A DNA stretch of 64,000 nucleotides from positions 72,428 to 136,427 of the forward strand of contig CAWJRO010000016.1 of assembly GCA_963845285.1 (NCBI GenBank), written 5' to 3'. The stretch is from Methanobacterium_C sp963845285. GTDB taxonomy: Archaea; Methanobacteriota; Methanobacteria; Methanobacteriales; Methanobacteriaceae. Numbering within the stretch: the stretch's first letter is position 1; every line of letters begins with the position of its first letter. Under the pieces are notes generated by a model. The model did no database searches, had not been told where the DNA came from, and saw only the letters and a list, made by a program, of their open reading frames with translations. A program made the position numbers and the translations under genes. This document shows, piece by piece, positions 35,929 through 43,870 of this stretch.

Positions 35929-37836
35929 TTAAATTTTTTCCCAATTCTTATAAATGGTTTCATTTTCATTTTTTTCCATTACATTTATTGAAGCACAATT
36001 TTTATTAATTATCATATACCCCGTGGCTTCATGGACTTTGTTAATAGTTGGAGATACAACATTAGAGTTATATTCAGTAATATGTTCAATTTTTATTTTA
36101 TAAGTTCCAACTAATTTTTCAACAGTTCCTTCAATCTTTATAGATCTATATTTAGTAAGTTCTTCAGAATTTGAATTAGAAATAATCCATTCTTCAGAGT
36201 CTTTGGACTTTATCATTTTTTGATTGACTTTAAAAGTGTTTTCATCTTCATTATATCTTAAATTCAAATTTCCCCAAGGAGTTTCCCAATTGCCTTCAAG
36301 TTTATCTTTAATTACATGATTATTATCTAAAAAAGCTTCCGAATATTTAACTCGGAATTCTCTTTCATTTTCAGCTTCAACTAATATTTCTCTTTCTTTA
36401 TTATCTTCATTTTCTAATATTTGTTTTAGTCTATTTTTAGCATTACCAATATTTCCATGAACATCTACTCCTTCATTAGAAAGTTCATTGGCATTATCAA
36501 TTTCATTCTTTGCATCTTGAATAAATCCTTTATCTAAATATTTCTGAGCAATATTAGCCATTGCAAGAGTTACATTATGTTCTTTTGCTTTAAAATAACT
36601 TTTTATACTCTTTCCGGGAATATCAAGAGCACCATATTGGACACCTAAGTTGTTTAATCCCATAGGTGATTCTATTGCATTTGTAAGCTTTTTATAGTGG
36701 AGTAAAGATAATTTTTGATGATTTTTGTGGCTATATTGATAAGCTAAATTAAATCTTAAATCTGTATCCGACGGATCTATATCTAGTGCCATTTCTCCAT
36801 AAATGAAAAATTTATCTAAATCATTACATCTTTTTGACACTCTTGCTAGCATAGAGAGAATTTTAGCTTTATTTTCTTCAAATATATCTTTATATAAAAT
36901 TTCGGAAATCAGATCAATAGCTTCTTTACATTTACCATCAAAAATTAAGCACGAAGCAGCTTTATTGTAACATTCAATAATTAATTCTTTCTCTTTTTCA
37001 TCGTTAATATCGTATAAATCTTTCATAATTAAAAATTGCTCTTTAGATTTCTTATATTCTCCCATATCATAATATCTATTAGCCAAATGTGATATAACTG
37101 CAGGATTATCTTTATTAATATTAACATGCCTTATTAATTTTTTAAATGCAGTTGAATCACCTATTTCATGGCAACATCTTAAAACAAATGCATTTATAAT
37201 GGGTTTTTCATCATTAGAAAGAATAGGTTCAAGTTCGTCAGTGTATATCTCTTGAACTTTCTCATAATCCTTTTCATTCTTTATTGCATTAAATAACTTC
37301 TCAAAAGCTTCATCTTTTCCCTCTTTGATATTATTTATCGTTCCAGTTTCTTCGGCAATATCCTCCTTTAATTCTATATCTCCGGAAATTGACTCCAATT
37401 GTTCTTCTTTTAATGAATGGATTATTTCATTTAGTTTAATAAATGCTTCATCTAAAGAGTTTCTATTGAAATAAACCAACTCCAAATCGCCTTGAAGTTC
37501 TGGAAATTTGTAAATTGTCTTTTTTTCTTCTTTCTCGACTAATAATATTAATCCTTTTTTATTCCCTATTGCAAACCCCGATTCCTGAATAACCCAATTA
37601 GATGTAGTATAATATTCTTTATCCCCAGTTAAACACTCAATTTTTTTATCAAATGTAAATATGCCTATGAATATATCATTATTCAAAATTCTTTCCTTGA
37701 CTTTACTAGCGATAGATTTATTTTGAGCTTTTTCACCAGTTTGATATTCTATATCTGTTGTACCTATGAATTTGAGTATTTTATTAATAACTTCCATATC
37801 TCCATCAGCAAAACTATGCCCTATAAACGCTTTCAA
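35929..37836 (-). CDS. TIR-like/TPR protein, putative sensor partner of the SIR2-TIR protein
   Basis: The 635-residue protein has a TIR-like N-terminal domain (residues 1-140): KAFIGHSFADGD, a helix with IASKVKERI, FIGIFTFDKK and WVIQESGFAIG (W81 and E85, the TIR W-x3-E pattern), then GLILLVEKE. Residues about 170-490 are helical TPR-type repeats (HLANRYYDMGEYKKSKEQF, LRFNLAYQYSHKNHQKLSLLHYKKL, LGVQYGALDIPGKSIKSYFKAKEHN). Residues about 510-635 form a beta-rich domain I do not recognise (LEGNWETPWGNLNLRYNEDE). The start is TTG at 37836, with GGAGG 7 bases upstream. First gene of the two-gene unit. It is AT-rich with strong AAA/ATT codon use, unlike housekeeping neighbours, which suggests transfer. 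Confidence 0.8.
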   Translation of the reverse strand: MKAFIGHSFADGDMEVINKILKFIGTTDIEYQTGEKAQNKSIASKVKERILNNDIFIGIFTFDKKIECLTGDKEYYTTSNWVIQESGFAIGNKKGLILLVEKEEKKTIYKFPELQGDLELVYFNRNSLDEAFIKLNEIIHSLKEEQLESISGDIELKEDIAEETGTINNIKEGKDEAFEKLFNAIKNEKDYEKVQEIYTDELEPILSNDEKPIINAFVLRCCHEIGDSTAFKKLIRHVNINKDNPAVISHLANRYYDMGEYKKSKEQFLIMKDLYDINDEKEKELIIECYNKAASCLIFDGKCKEAIDLISEILYKDIFEENKAKILSMLARVSKRCNDLDKFFIYGEMALDIDPSDTDLRFNLAYQYSHKNHQKLSLLHYKKLTNAIESPMGLNNLGVQYGALDIPGKSIKSYFKAKEHNVTLAMANIAQKYLDKGFIQDAKNEIDNANELSNEGVDVHGNIGNAKNRLKQILENEDNKEREILVEAENEREFRVKYSEAFLDNNHVIKDKLEGNWETPWGNLNLRYNEDENTFKVNQKMIKSKDSEEWIISNSNSEELTKYRSIKIEGTVEKLVGTYKIKIEHITEYNSNVVSPTINKVHEATGYMIINKNCASINVMEKNENETIYKNWEKI

Positions 37837-38322
37837 TAAAATTCCTCCAATAAACCTAAATATGACATCTATTTTTATTATTAATAAAATATTACAATCA
37901 AATGGATATATAAAATATTATTTGAAGGAATTATTATGGAAATAGTTTACATTGAAAGAAAATGAAAAAAGACTTGGACTTGATTCAGTTTTGTGGATAA
38001 ATTGAGACAGCACCACACAAAATCAGAGAACTTTTGTGACTATTATAAAGATTTTCCAAAAGGGAAGAAAACCTGCTTAAAAATTTGCAGGAGTTTATTT
38101 AAAGGGTTGACCTTGTAGAAAAAGTCATAAAGAACTATTTTACCTGATTAAATCATTCCATTCCTTTTTAATTGAGTCTTTAGAATTTTTCACATATCCC
38201 GAATGAATCTTTTAAAATCCAATTTTTCTCCCTACTTTTTTAACATCATAAAATTCATTACTCATAATGTATTAATATAATAGTAGAAGAATAACGAACA
38301 AAATTGAATAAAGGGGGATAAC
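37837..38322. other. Island boundary spacer
   Basis: Apart from the acetyltransferase remnant this holds AT-rich DNA, including the promoter region of the minus-strand TIR-like/TPR gene (several TATA-like stretches between 37870 and 37925) and TATA-like DNA near 38270 for the Rieske gene. No other gene is seen. Confidence 0.4.
37936..38119 (+). pseudogene. GNAT acetyltransferase remnant (right copy)
   Basis: This DNA aligns by eye with 34088-34280: an ATG with GAAGG upstream, GATAAATTGAGACAGCACCA, TCAGAGAACTTT, AACCTGCTTAAAAA and GGGTTGACCTTG. It has several single-base losses and in-frame stops. It is in the same orientation as the left copy, so the two flank the SIR2-TIR and TIR-like/TPR genes as a direct duplication. 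Confidence 0.8.
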
Positions 38323-38673
38323 ATGAGTTTTGTAGAAATTGCCACAACAGATGAATTAATGGATGGTAATATGAAAATGACGAGTGTTTCCGGGCGTGAA
38401 ATCCTTTTAGCAAGAGTAGGAGATAATTATTACAGTGCAGATAATCGCTGTCCACATATGGGCGGTAATCTATCAACTGGTAAACTTGAAGGAACAGTTT
38501 TGACCTGCCCTAAACATCACAGTCAATTTGATCTTACCGACGGCCATGTGATCCGCTGGACAGACTGGTCTGGACTTAAATTATCCATAGGTAAACTATC
38601 AAAATCACCCCAGCCTCTTAAGACTTATGAAGTTAAAATAGATAACGATAAAATTCTTGTTGACGTGAAATAG
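38323..38673 (+). CDS. Rieske 2Fe-2S ferredoxin
   Basis: This 116-residue single Rieske domain has all cluster ligands: C43-x-H45 in RCPHMGG and C62-x2-H65 in TCPKHHSQFD. It is soluble, with no membrane anchor. Such stand-alone Rieske ferredoxins deliver electrons to oxygenase- or reductase-type partners; none is adjacent, so the partner is unknown. AAGGGGG lies about 6 bases before the ATG. Confidence 0.92.
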   Translation: MSFVEIATTDELMDGNMKMTSVSGREILLARVGDNYYSADNRCPHMGGNLSTGKLEGTVLTCPKHHSQFDLTDGHVIRWTDWSGLKLSIGKLSKSPQPLKTYEVKIDNDKILVDVK

Positions 38674-38867
38674 CTATAAACCAGATTTTTTAACTTGAAA
38701 ACTTTTATGTATTCTCTCGTCCATTAATCCCTTTTTTTGTGGAAAATCAACTTCCAACATGTATTAAGTAGTTCTAGAAATGATCTGCAACTTATTAATA
38801 AAATACCAAGATAAGAGTTAATTAAATATGGTATTAGGCATATATAAACAGGTATAGAGGTGTTAAC

Positions 38868-39086
38868 ATAAGCAAAACAGTAATAATATTAGCGTTACTG
38901 CTGGTTTTGGGAACTGTCTTTATAGCTGGTTGTACTACCACAACCCAAAATAACACAAGCGGAATGGGGCAAAATAAAAGTCCAACTACCGCAGGGTATA
39001 GTATAGGACAAATAGTTAACATTGAATCTGTAAATAGTGAAATTATAAGCATTGCATATGAAACAGTGCAAATAGAGTATCCATAG
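38868..39086 (+). CDS. Small lipoprotein, apparent ATA start
   Basis: The frame encodes 72 residues: SKTVIILALLLVLGTVFIAGC is a textbook lipoprotein signal with lipobox IAGC, followed by a Thr/Asn-rich linker and a short domain (GYSIGQIVNIESVNSEIIS). GAGGTG lies exactly where a ribosome binding site should be, 5 bases before the codon ATA. No ATG, GTG or TTG is available in frame upstream before a stop. Either ATA is used, or an ATG has been lost by one G to A change. TATATAAA at 38840 is a good TATA box. Confidence 0.55.
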   Translation: MSKTVIILALLLVLGTVFIAGCTTTTQNNTSGMGQNKSPTTAGYSIGQIVNIESVNSEIISIAYETVQIEYP

Positions 39087-39270
39087 AAAGAATCAAAAGA
39101 TCTGGAAATTAACAATATCTAAATAACCTCAAAAATAACCTCAAAATTTCTTTCTTTTTAATTTAAACCAGTTCATGAAATCTTAAAAACGTATGTAGGC
39201 CATTACAGATAATGTAATGGCCCTTTTTTACAATATTCAACGTTTAATCAACAGAAATTCTAAAACCCTA

Positions 39271-39951
39271 TTATCTGTCTTTATTCATCTTTCCATTTTT
39301 GATGATGTTACCATCCCTCATTTCAATGATTTCATCTGCAAATTCAGCTGATTCCTTGTTGTGGGTTACAACAACAATGGTAACACCTTCCTTCCGGTTC
39401 AGATCCTGGAGTATCTGCATTATTGCATTGGCATTTTTTGTGTCCAGTTCTCCGGTGGGTTCATCTGCAAAAACAATTGAGGGATTGTTTATGAGAGCTC
39501 TGGCTATAACAACCCTCTGTTGTTCACCACCTGAAAGCTGTCCTGGACGTTTATCGTACTTACCTTCCAAACCCATTTTATCCATTAATTTTTTTGCCTT
39601 CTCTGAATCCTCATCTATCATTGGTAGCATTACGTTTTCCAGGGCCGTAAGCTGTGCCATGAGGTTGAACCTCTGGAATACAAAGCCTATTTCATTTCTT
39701 CGAAGATGTGCCTGTTCTTTTGAGGATAATCTACTTGTATCCTTTCCTTTTATCCTGAAAGTGCCCTCCGTAGGCATGTCCAGTATCCCAGCAACATGCA
39801 GGAAGGTTGATTTCCCAGATCCAGAAGGACCCATCACTGCCGTGAAAGAACCCTGCTTTAAAGTCAGATCCAAACCTGAGAGGGCATTTACTTCCTCATC
39901 TCCTATTTTATAGGTCTTCCAAACATCGTTGAATTCTATTAAACTACTCAT
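39271..39951 (-). CDS. MacB/LolD-type ABC transporter ATP-binding protein
   Basis: The 226-residue nucleotide-binding protein has Walker A GPSGSGKST, a Q-loop in FVFQRFNLM, signature LSGGEQQR, Walker B VFADEPTGELD and a switch His in VVVTHN. It is the LolD/MacB class that works with FtsX-like permeases to move lipids, peptides or drugs across or out of the membrane without a transport channel. Its ATG overlaps the end of the permease gene by 8 bases, so the two are coupled. Confidence 0.95.
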   Translation of the reverse strand: MSSLIEFNDVWKTYKIGDEEVNALSGLDLTLKQGSFTAVMGPSGSGKSTFLHVAGILDMPTEGTFRIKGKDTSRLSSKEQAHLRRNEIGFVFQRFNLMAQLTALENVMLPMIDEDSEKAKKLMDKMGLEGKYDKRPGQLSGGEQQRVVIARALINNPSIVFADEPTGELDTKNANAIMQILQDLNRKEGVTIVVVTHNKESAEFADEIIEMRDGNIIKNGKMNKDR

Positions 39952-40993
39952 CTCTCAAAGCCTCCACAACGTTCAATTTTGAAGCATGTCTTGCAGGGTA
40001 AACTCCTGCCAGGATGCTTAAAAGTGTTGATCCAATAATTACACTTGCAATAAGCCATAACGGCATCATTTGAGATATATAATCCGTGACATTAAGAGCG
40101 TTGGCAGCTGCAATTATACCAATTATACCAATGATGACCCCTATTATCGCACCGAAAAATCCTAAAATGCCTGCTTCAAAGAGTGTGCTTCCCATTATTT
40201 CACCATTGGTAAATCCAATAGCTTTTAATACACCTAACTCTTTTGTTCTTTCCATTACGCTTATGAACATCGTATTTATAACACTTATTATTCCCACAAG
40301 AAGTCCAACACTTGCAATCAAGCCTGCAAAGAGCATTGATTTATCAACCATGTCCTGAACTTCAGAAACCTTTTCAGATTTGGTTTGGGATGAAATTCCA
40401 GTTATATTATTTTGAACTTCCGCACCCACTGTTTTTGGGTCTCCGTTTGTTTTAGCCGTAATTGCACTTACCTTGTTGTCTGCCATATGTTTTGCAACGG
40501 CCTGATCTATGTAGATAGTCTCACCATTTTCTTTGGCTATTCCAGTTACTGTCAGCTCCTGATCTTTGACCTTAACCTTACTTCCAGCAGTGCAGCCCAA
40601 TTTACCCGCAATTCCACTATCAAGAACAACTCCGGAAGTACCATTTTTTAGCTTAAGCTGTTTCCATTGGTTTGTTCCCTCAATAGTCACATCATTGCCA
40701 TTTATAGTTTCCTGGAACGCCGTGAATTCAGTTATATTGTAAAGTTTGGGATAACTTTCCACCTTTGAAGCTGTTTGATTGTCCATCAAGGATAATCCGC
40801 TGCTGGATGCAGGGGATATGGTAACATCATACATCAACGAGCTTGTCTCGTCTTTCATAACAGAAGTGGCACCTGCAGTTATTCCCACAAGTACAACAAT
40901 AGTTGCCACACCAATGATTATTCCAAGCATGGTGAGGGCACTTCTGAGCTTTCTCCTGCGAATGTTGTTAAATGCAAGTTTATAAAGATTCAT
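39944..40993 (-). CDS. MacB/FtsX-type ABC transporter permease
   Basis: The 349-residue protein begins with the cytoplasmic NIRRRKLRSALTMLGIIIGVATIV, the typical MacB_PCD start with the first membrane helix. A roughly 180-residue extracytoplasmic domain follows, then three C-terminal helices (GLIASVGLLVGIISVINTMFISV with the ERTKELGVLKAIGF loop, FFGAIIGVIIGIIGIIAA, LIASVIIGSTLLSILAGVYPA). GAGGTG precedes the ATG. Upstream gene of the exporter operon with the ATPase. Confidence 0.94.
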   Translation of the reverse strand: MNLYKLAFNNIRRRKLRSALTMLGIIIGVATIVVLVGITAGATSVMKDETSSLMYDVTISPASSSGLSLMDNQTASKVESYPKLYNITEFTAFQETINGNDVTIEGTNQWKQLKLKNGTSGVVLDSGIAGKLGCTAGSKVKVKDQELTVTGIAKENGETIYIDQAVAKHMADNKVSAITAKTNGDPKTVGAEVQNNITGISSQTKSEKVSEVQDMVDKSMLFAGLIASVGLLVGIISVINTMFISVMERTKELGVLKAIGFTNGEIMGSTLFEAGILGFFGAIIGVIIGIIGIIAAANALNVTDYISQMMPLWLIASVIIGSTLLSILAGVYPARHASKLNVVEALRDE

Positions 40994-41098
40994 TTTAACA
41001 CCTCAATCAGTTTTCTACTCAAGTTTTTTATGTTCATAACACAACACGTATTAATTAACAGATTTAACCCGATAATTCACGTTTTTAAAATAATTTAG

Positions 41099-41125
41099 AA
41101 TACAATTTATATTTAAAATTGTATT
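41099..41125 (-). promoter_or_regulatory. Inverted repeat over the TATA box of the ABC exporter operon
   Basis: Perfect 10-bp arms AATACAATTT (41099-41108) and AAATTGTATT (41116-41125) are separated by 7 bases. The minus strand across it reads TTTTAAATATAA, a TATA box about 110 bases before the permease start. A protein bound here would block TBP, so repression is likely. The rest of the 526-base gap 40994-41519 is AT-rich with no recognised gene. Confidence 0.45.
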
Positions 41126-41519
41126 TTACCATGTGTTGCTTACATATCTACTTATTAAAACACTTAAAAATAGTTTTTCCAAGATTAAACCTTTTTTCCC
41201 ACTAAATTCCCCAAAAATTAAGTATTTTTTTCCGCTATTTTTCAACTAAATTCCCCCTAAATTCCATACAATTTACACCCAAATCCAAAAAAATCAGTGA
41301 TGAAAATAGGGTAATAAAACTGAAAATGTGGTTAAAAAATTTAAAAAAAGAGGAAATTTTTGATTATATTTAAAAAAATAGAAAAAATTAAAATTCAACT
41401 GATTTCATGAAAAAATGGTTATGCATCATAGTTAATGTGGTCAAAATGAGCTTAACAAATCTCTAAAAATAGAAAGTAACTAATCTACTTATGAAAACAT
41501 GAAATTAGTTATAGCCAGA

Positions 41520-41822
41520 TTATTTGTTATTATAACTATCTCCCAATTCATCCCAAATCGTCAAGAAAGTATCGTAATTTTCTTCCATTGTATCTGAAAG
41601 GAAATATAACGCACCATACTTTTTACCAGTAGAAGTAACGATATTATTTTCTTCCAAAACATCAATATGATGCTTTACAGTTTTATAATTAAGAGACAAC
41701 CTTTCAGCAAGTTGATTAGCGTTATATGGTCTGTTATTTAATTCATCCACTATCCTAGCACGGTTTGTTCCGCCTTTAGTGCCAGCTAAGATTCCCCAAA
41801 GAAATTTTTTCATCGAAGGCAT
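41520..41822 (-). CDS. Winged-helix transcriptional regulator (ArsR-like)
   Basis: The 100-residue protein is a single winged helix: RARIVDELNNRPYNANQLAERLSLNYKTVKHHIDVLEENNIVTS is the helix-turn-helix with recognition helix NYKTVKHHIDVL, then the wing (GKKYGALYFLS). No sensor domain. Third gene of the PadR/DUF1700/wHTH run, 13 bases after DUF1700, with GAGGGA before the ATG. It could control the neighbouring ABC exporter operon; that is inference from position. Confidence 0.85.
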   Translation of the reverse strand: MPSMKKFLWGILAGTKGGTNRARIVDELNNRPYNANQLAERLSLNYKTVKHHIDVLEENNIVTSTGKKYGALYFLSDTMEENYDTFLTIWDELGDSYNNK

Positions 41823-41835
41823 TGTATCCCTCTAT

Positions 41836-42438
41836 CTATTCTGGACCTATGTTCCGTCCTTTTATAATCCTCAAATTTAATCTTAAATATTTAATTCCTA
41901 GAGTATAGAACCATTTAGCAACGTATACCATGATTACCACCCAACCCGTGCCCAAAACTGTTAAACCGATACCTCCAAATATCATTAGTAAAGTGCCCAA
42001 AATTCCTCCACTTACAGGTAAATGGATAGTATGTGGAAAAATCAGCTGCAGCAAAGGTGAGAACATTGCTAAAATCCCTATAAAAATCACACCCACCCCT
42101 AGAGCAAATAAAACCATTATAATCGCTGCGATTCCTAAAGCAGGTATTGCTACGAATATCATGTTAAAAAGTCCTAATCCTGCCGTCGCCAACACTGCTT
42201 CAATTACACTAGTTGCTGACTGTTCATTTTCAGCTTTAGTAATCATATATTCTACATTAATTTGTTTTGCAACTGTTTTTGGATCCCCTAAGGCTCTTGA
42301 AAGTTCTTCTTCTGTCCTACCATTTTCTAAGCCAATTCTGAAGTGTTCTTTATAATCTGAAAGTATATCATTTCTATCATCTTTTGGCATGTTTTTTAGT
42401 AGTTTAGTAAGTTTTTCAAGATATTCCTCTTTATTCAT
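41836..42438 (-). CDS. DUF1700 membrane protein
   Basis: The 200-residue protein starts MNKEEYLEKLTKLLKNMPKDDRNDILSDYKEHF, the DUF1700 signature domain (with ALGDPKTVAKQI). Four membrane helices follow in the C-terminal 120 residues. Its ATG lies inside the end of the padR gene (8-base overlap ATGAATAA), which marks translational coupling and fixes this start against a longer reading. PadR-DUF1700 pairs are common in Firmicutes, where the membrane protein is thought to act with the regulator in envelope stress. Confidence 0.87.
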   Translation of the reverse strand: MNKEEYLEKLTKLLKNMPKDDRNDILSDYKEHFRIGLENGRTEEELSRALGDPKTVAKQINVEYMITKAENEQSATSVIEAVLATAGLGLFNMIFVAIPALGIAAIIMVLFALGVGVIFIGILAMFSPLLQLIFPHTIHLPVSGGILGTLLMIFGGIGLTVLGTGWVVIMVYVAKWFYTLGIKYLRLNLRIIKGRNIGPE

Positions 42439-42775
42439 CCTTAAATTCCTCCAAAGCATCAGCAGTTTTAGGATACAGTAACTTATTGACACCCGCAGAA
42501 AAGTTATCCCATTCTGCAACTAGTTTTTCTTTTTTTTGTTTTCCTAAGTCCGTAATTCTGTAATACTTTCTTGAAGGACCCTCTTGGGACTCTTTCAGGT
42601 ACGAAGTCAATAGACCCTCCTTTTTCAGCCTTTTTAGGAGAGGGTAAATAGTACCTTCCGAAATTGAAATGTTCTTTGAGATTTCATAGACCATTTCATA
42701 ACCGTAGCAGTCTTTTTTGTCAAGTGTCGCCAGAACACAAAGTTCCAGCACCCCCTTCTTAAATTGAGCATTCAT
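42431..42775 (-). CDS. PadR family transcriptional regulator
   Basis: The 114-residue PadR winged helix contains KGVLELCVLATLDKKDCYGYEMVYEISKNISISEGTIYPLLKRLKKEGLLTSYL and the GPSRKYYRITDLGKQK wing. It is short class (PadR-s2-like), with one C-terminal dimerisation helix. It is the first gene of a three-gene operon with DUF1700 and a wHTH protein. Direct repeats just upstream (42784-42819) are the likely autoregulatory site. Confidence 0.92.
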   Translation of the reverse strand: MNAQFKKGVLELCVLATLDKKDCYGYEMVYEISKNISISEGTIYPLLKRLKKEGLLTSYLKESQEGPSRKYYRITDLGKQKKEKLVAEWDNFSAGVNKLLYPKTADALEEFKDE

Positions 42776-42783
42776 AGTATCAC

Positions 42784-42829
42784 TGTATCTTTACAAGGTA
42801 CTGTATATTGCAAGGTACTATTTATAATT
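42784..42829 (-). promoter_or_regulatory. Promoter and direct-repeat operator of the padR operon
   Basis: On the plus strand TGTATCTTTACAAGGTAC (42784-42801) and TGTATATTGCAAGGTAC (42803-42819) are imperfect direct repeats one after the other. The minus-strand TATA box ATTATAAATAG lies at 42819-42829, just upstream, so the repeats cover the expected start site and leader. PadR regulators usually bind such sites at their own promoter. Confidence 0.5.
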
Positions 42830-42904
42830 TTGTGGTTGTATTTTTGTAAGCAAGATGATCCACTTTCCTTGAAGATCATCCTAAAATGAACCCAATCAGA
42901 TTTT

Positions 42905-42944
42905 TTAAAATATTTCCTTAAGCTTTAAAATATTTCCTTAAGCT
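42905..42944. repeat. Tandem duplication, 20-bp unit twice
   Basis: Two perfect adjacent copies of TTAAAATATTTCCTTAAGCT between the padR promoter and the end of an acetyltransferase gene. Each unit contains a CTTAAG palindrome. No function is evident. Confidence 0.85.
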
Positions 42945-42978
42945 GGAATTATTCTTAAAATGATTAAAACTTAAATTA

Positions 42979-43596
42979 TTAAAGCAAACACTCCATACCC
43001 CATGTTCCATCCTTTCCCTCGTCCAAACCAAACCATTTAAATCTTTTCTCACCGCAAACTTTGAAACTGTGTTTCTCATACCATTGTTTGGCTTTCTTGT
43101 TGTAAAAGAGCACATCCAATAACATTCTTTTACAGTTCTTTTCCCGGGCAACTTTAAATGATTCCTTTAAAAGGAATGTTCCAATTCCACCACCCCTTAT
43201 ATTGGGATCAACGGCTATGTTGCCTATATAAAAATCATCCCCTCCAATACTGGAGGCTGAAATCCTGTCGAAGATTGGTTTGACAAGGATCATCTTCACA
43301 AAATCAGCACCCCCAATGTTACCTGCGTAAATCCTGGCCTCCTCAAGAAATTTTATCTCATCTCCCCTGAAGGCCGTTAAAATTCCCATAACATCACCGG
43401 AATCATCTTCTGCCACATGGATATGTTCGTAGCCGTAGCAGTTTTTTCCGGCTTTTATGATTTTTTGAAGTTTTAGCAGAGCTTTTTCTCGGTCTTTATC
43501 GAAGAAAATTTTGAATAGGTCTTTATCTGTTTCATAGATCAACTCTGAAACCAGTTGCAGGTCGTGGACGTTTGTATCAAGTTTTTTAAGTTCCAT
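42979..43596 (-). CDS. GNAT family N-acetyltransferase
   Basis: The 205-residue protein has a diverged N-terminal half, then the GNAT core DDFYIGNIAVDPNIRGGGIGTFLLKESFKVAREKNCKRMLLDVLFYNKKAKQWYEKHSFKVCGEK, with the acetyl-CoA loop RGGGIG. The acceptor is unknown. It is a close paralogue of the next gene (43871-44482): same length, same N-terminal pattern (VSELIYETD.DLF, KNCYGYEHI). Confidence 0.88.
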   Translation of the reverse strand: MELKKLDTNVHDLQLVSELIYETDKDLFKIFFDKDREKALLKLQKIIKAGKNCYGYEHIHVAEDDSGDVMGILTAFRGDEIKFLEEARIYAGNIGGADFVKMILVKPIFDRISASSIGGDDFYIGNIAVDPNIRGGGIGTFLLKESFKVAREKNCKRMLLDVLFYNKKAKQWYEKHSFKVCGEKRFKWFGLDEGKDGTWGMECLL

Positions 43597-43870
43597 TATT
43601 TCACATCAATAAAATTGTTTAAAGTATATGAATTGGTTAAAATATCTGAACTGTTTAGGTATCTGATTTATTTAACTAAAATAAGTTAAGCTGTTAATTT
43701 TGTTTTTAAGCACTGATATTTATTTTTTCTTTCAATCTGAAGATAAGCATTGCTAACCCGATTCAATTTAGTAATAATAAAATAAAATATTTCGTACCTT
43801 AGGGAGTTACAGCATGTATCTCATCCTTAAGGCCAAATAAATAGTTATACTTTTTTTTAAGCTTGTTGGT

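Noticed and set aside
38834..39115. Minus-strand 93-codon frame over the lipoprotein region
   Set aside because: The plus strand has a lipoprotein signal and ribosome binding site; the minus frame has neither and covers the TATA box of the other strand.
42905..42944. Tandem 20-bp repeat as a CRISPR or operator
   Set aside because: Only two adjacent copies with no spacer, no cas genes nearby, and a position at the end of a gene; probably replication slippage.
43597..43870. CCTTAAGG/CCTAAGG palindromes near 43800-43835 as a small RNA or operator
   Set aside because: The arms are short and unevenly spaced and no promoter fits; not supported.
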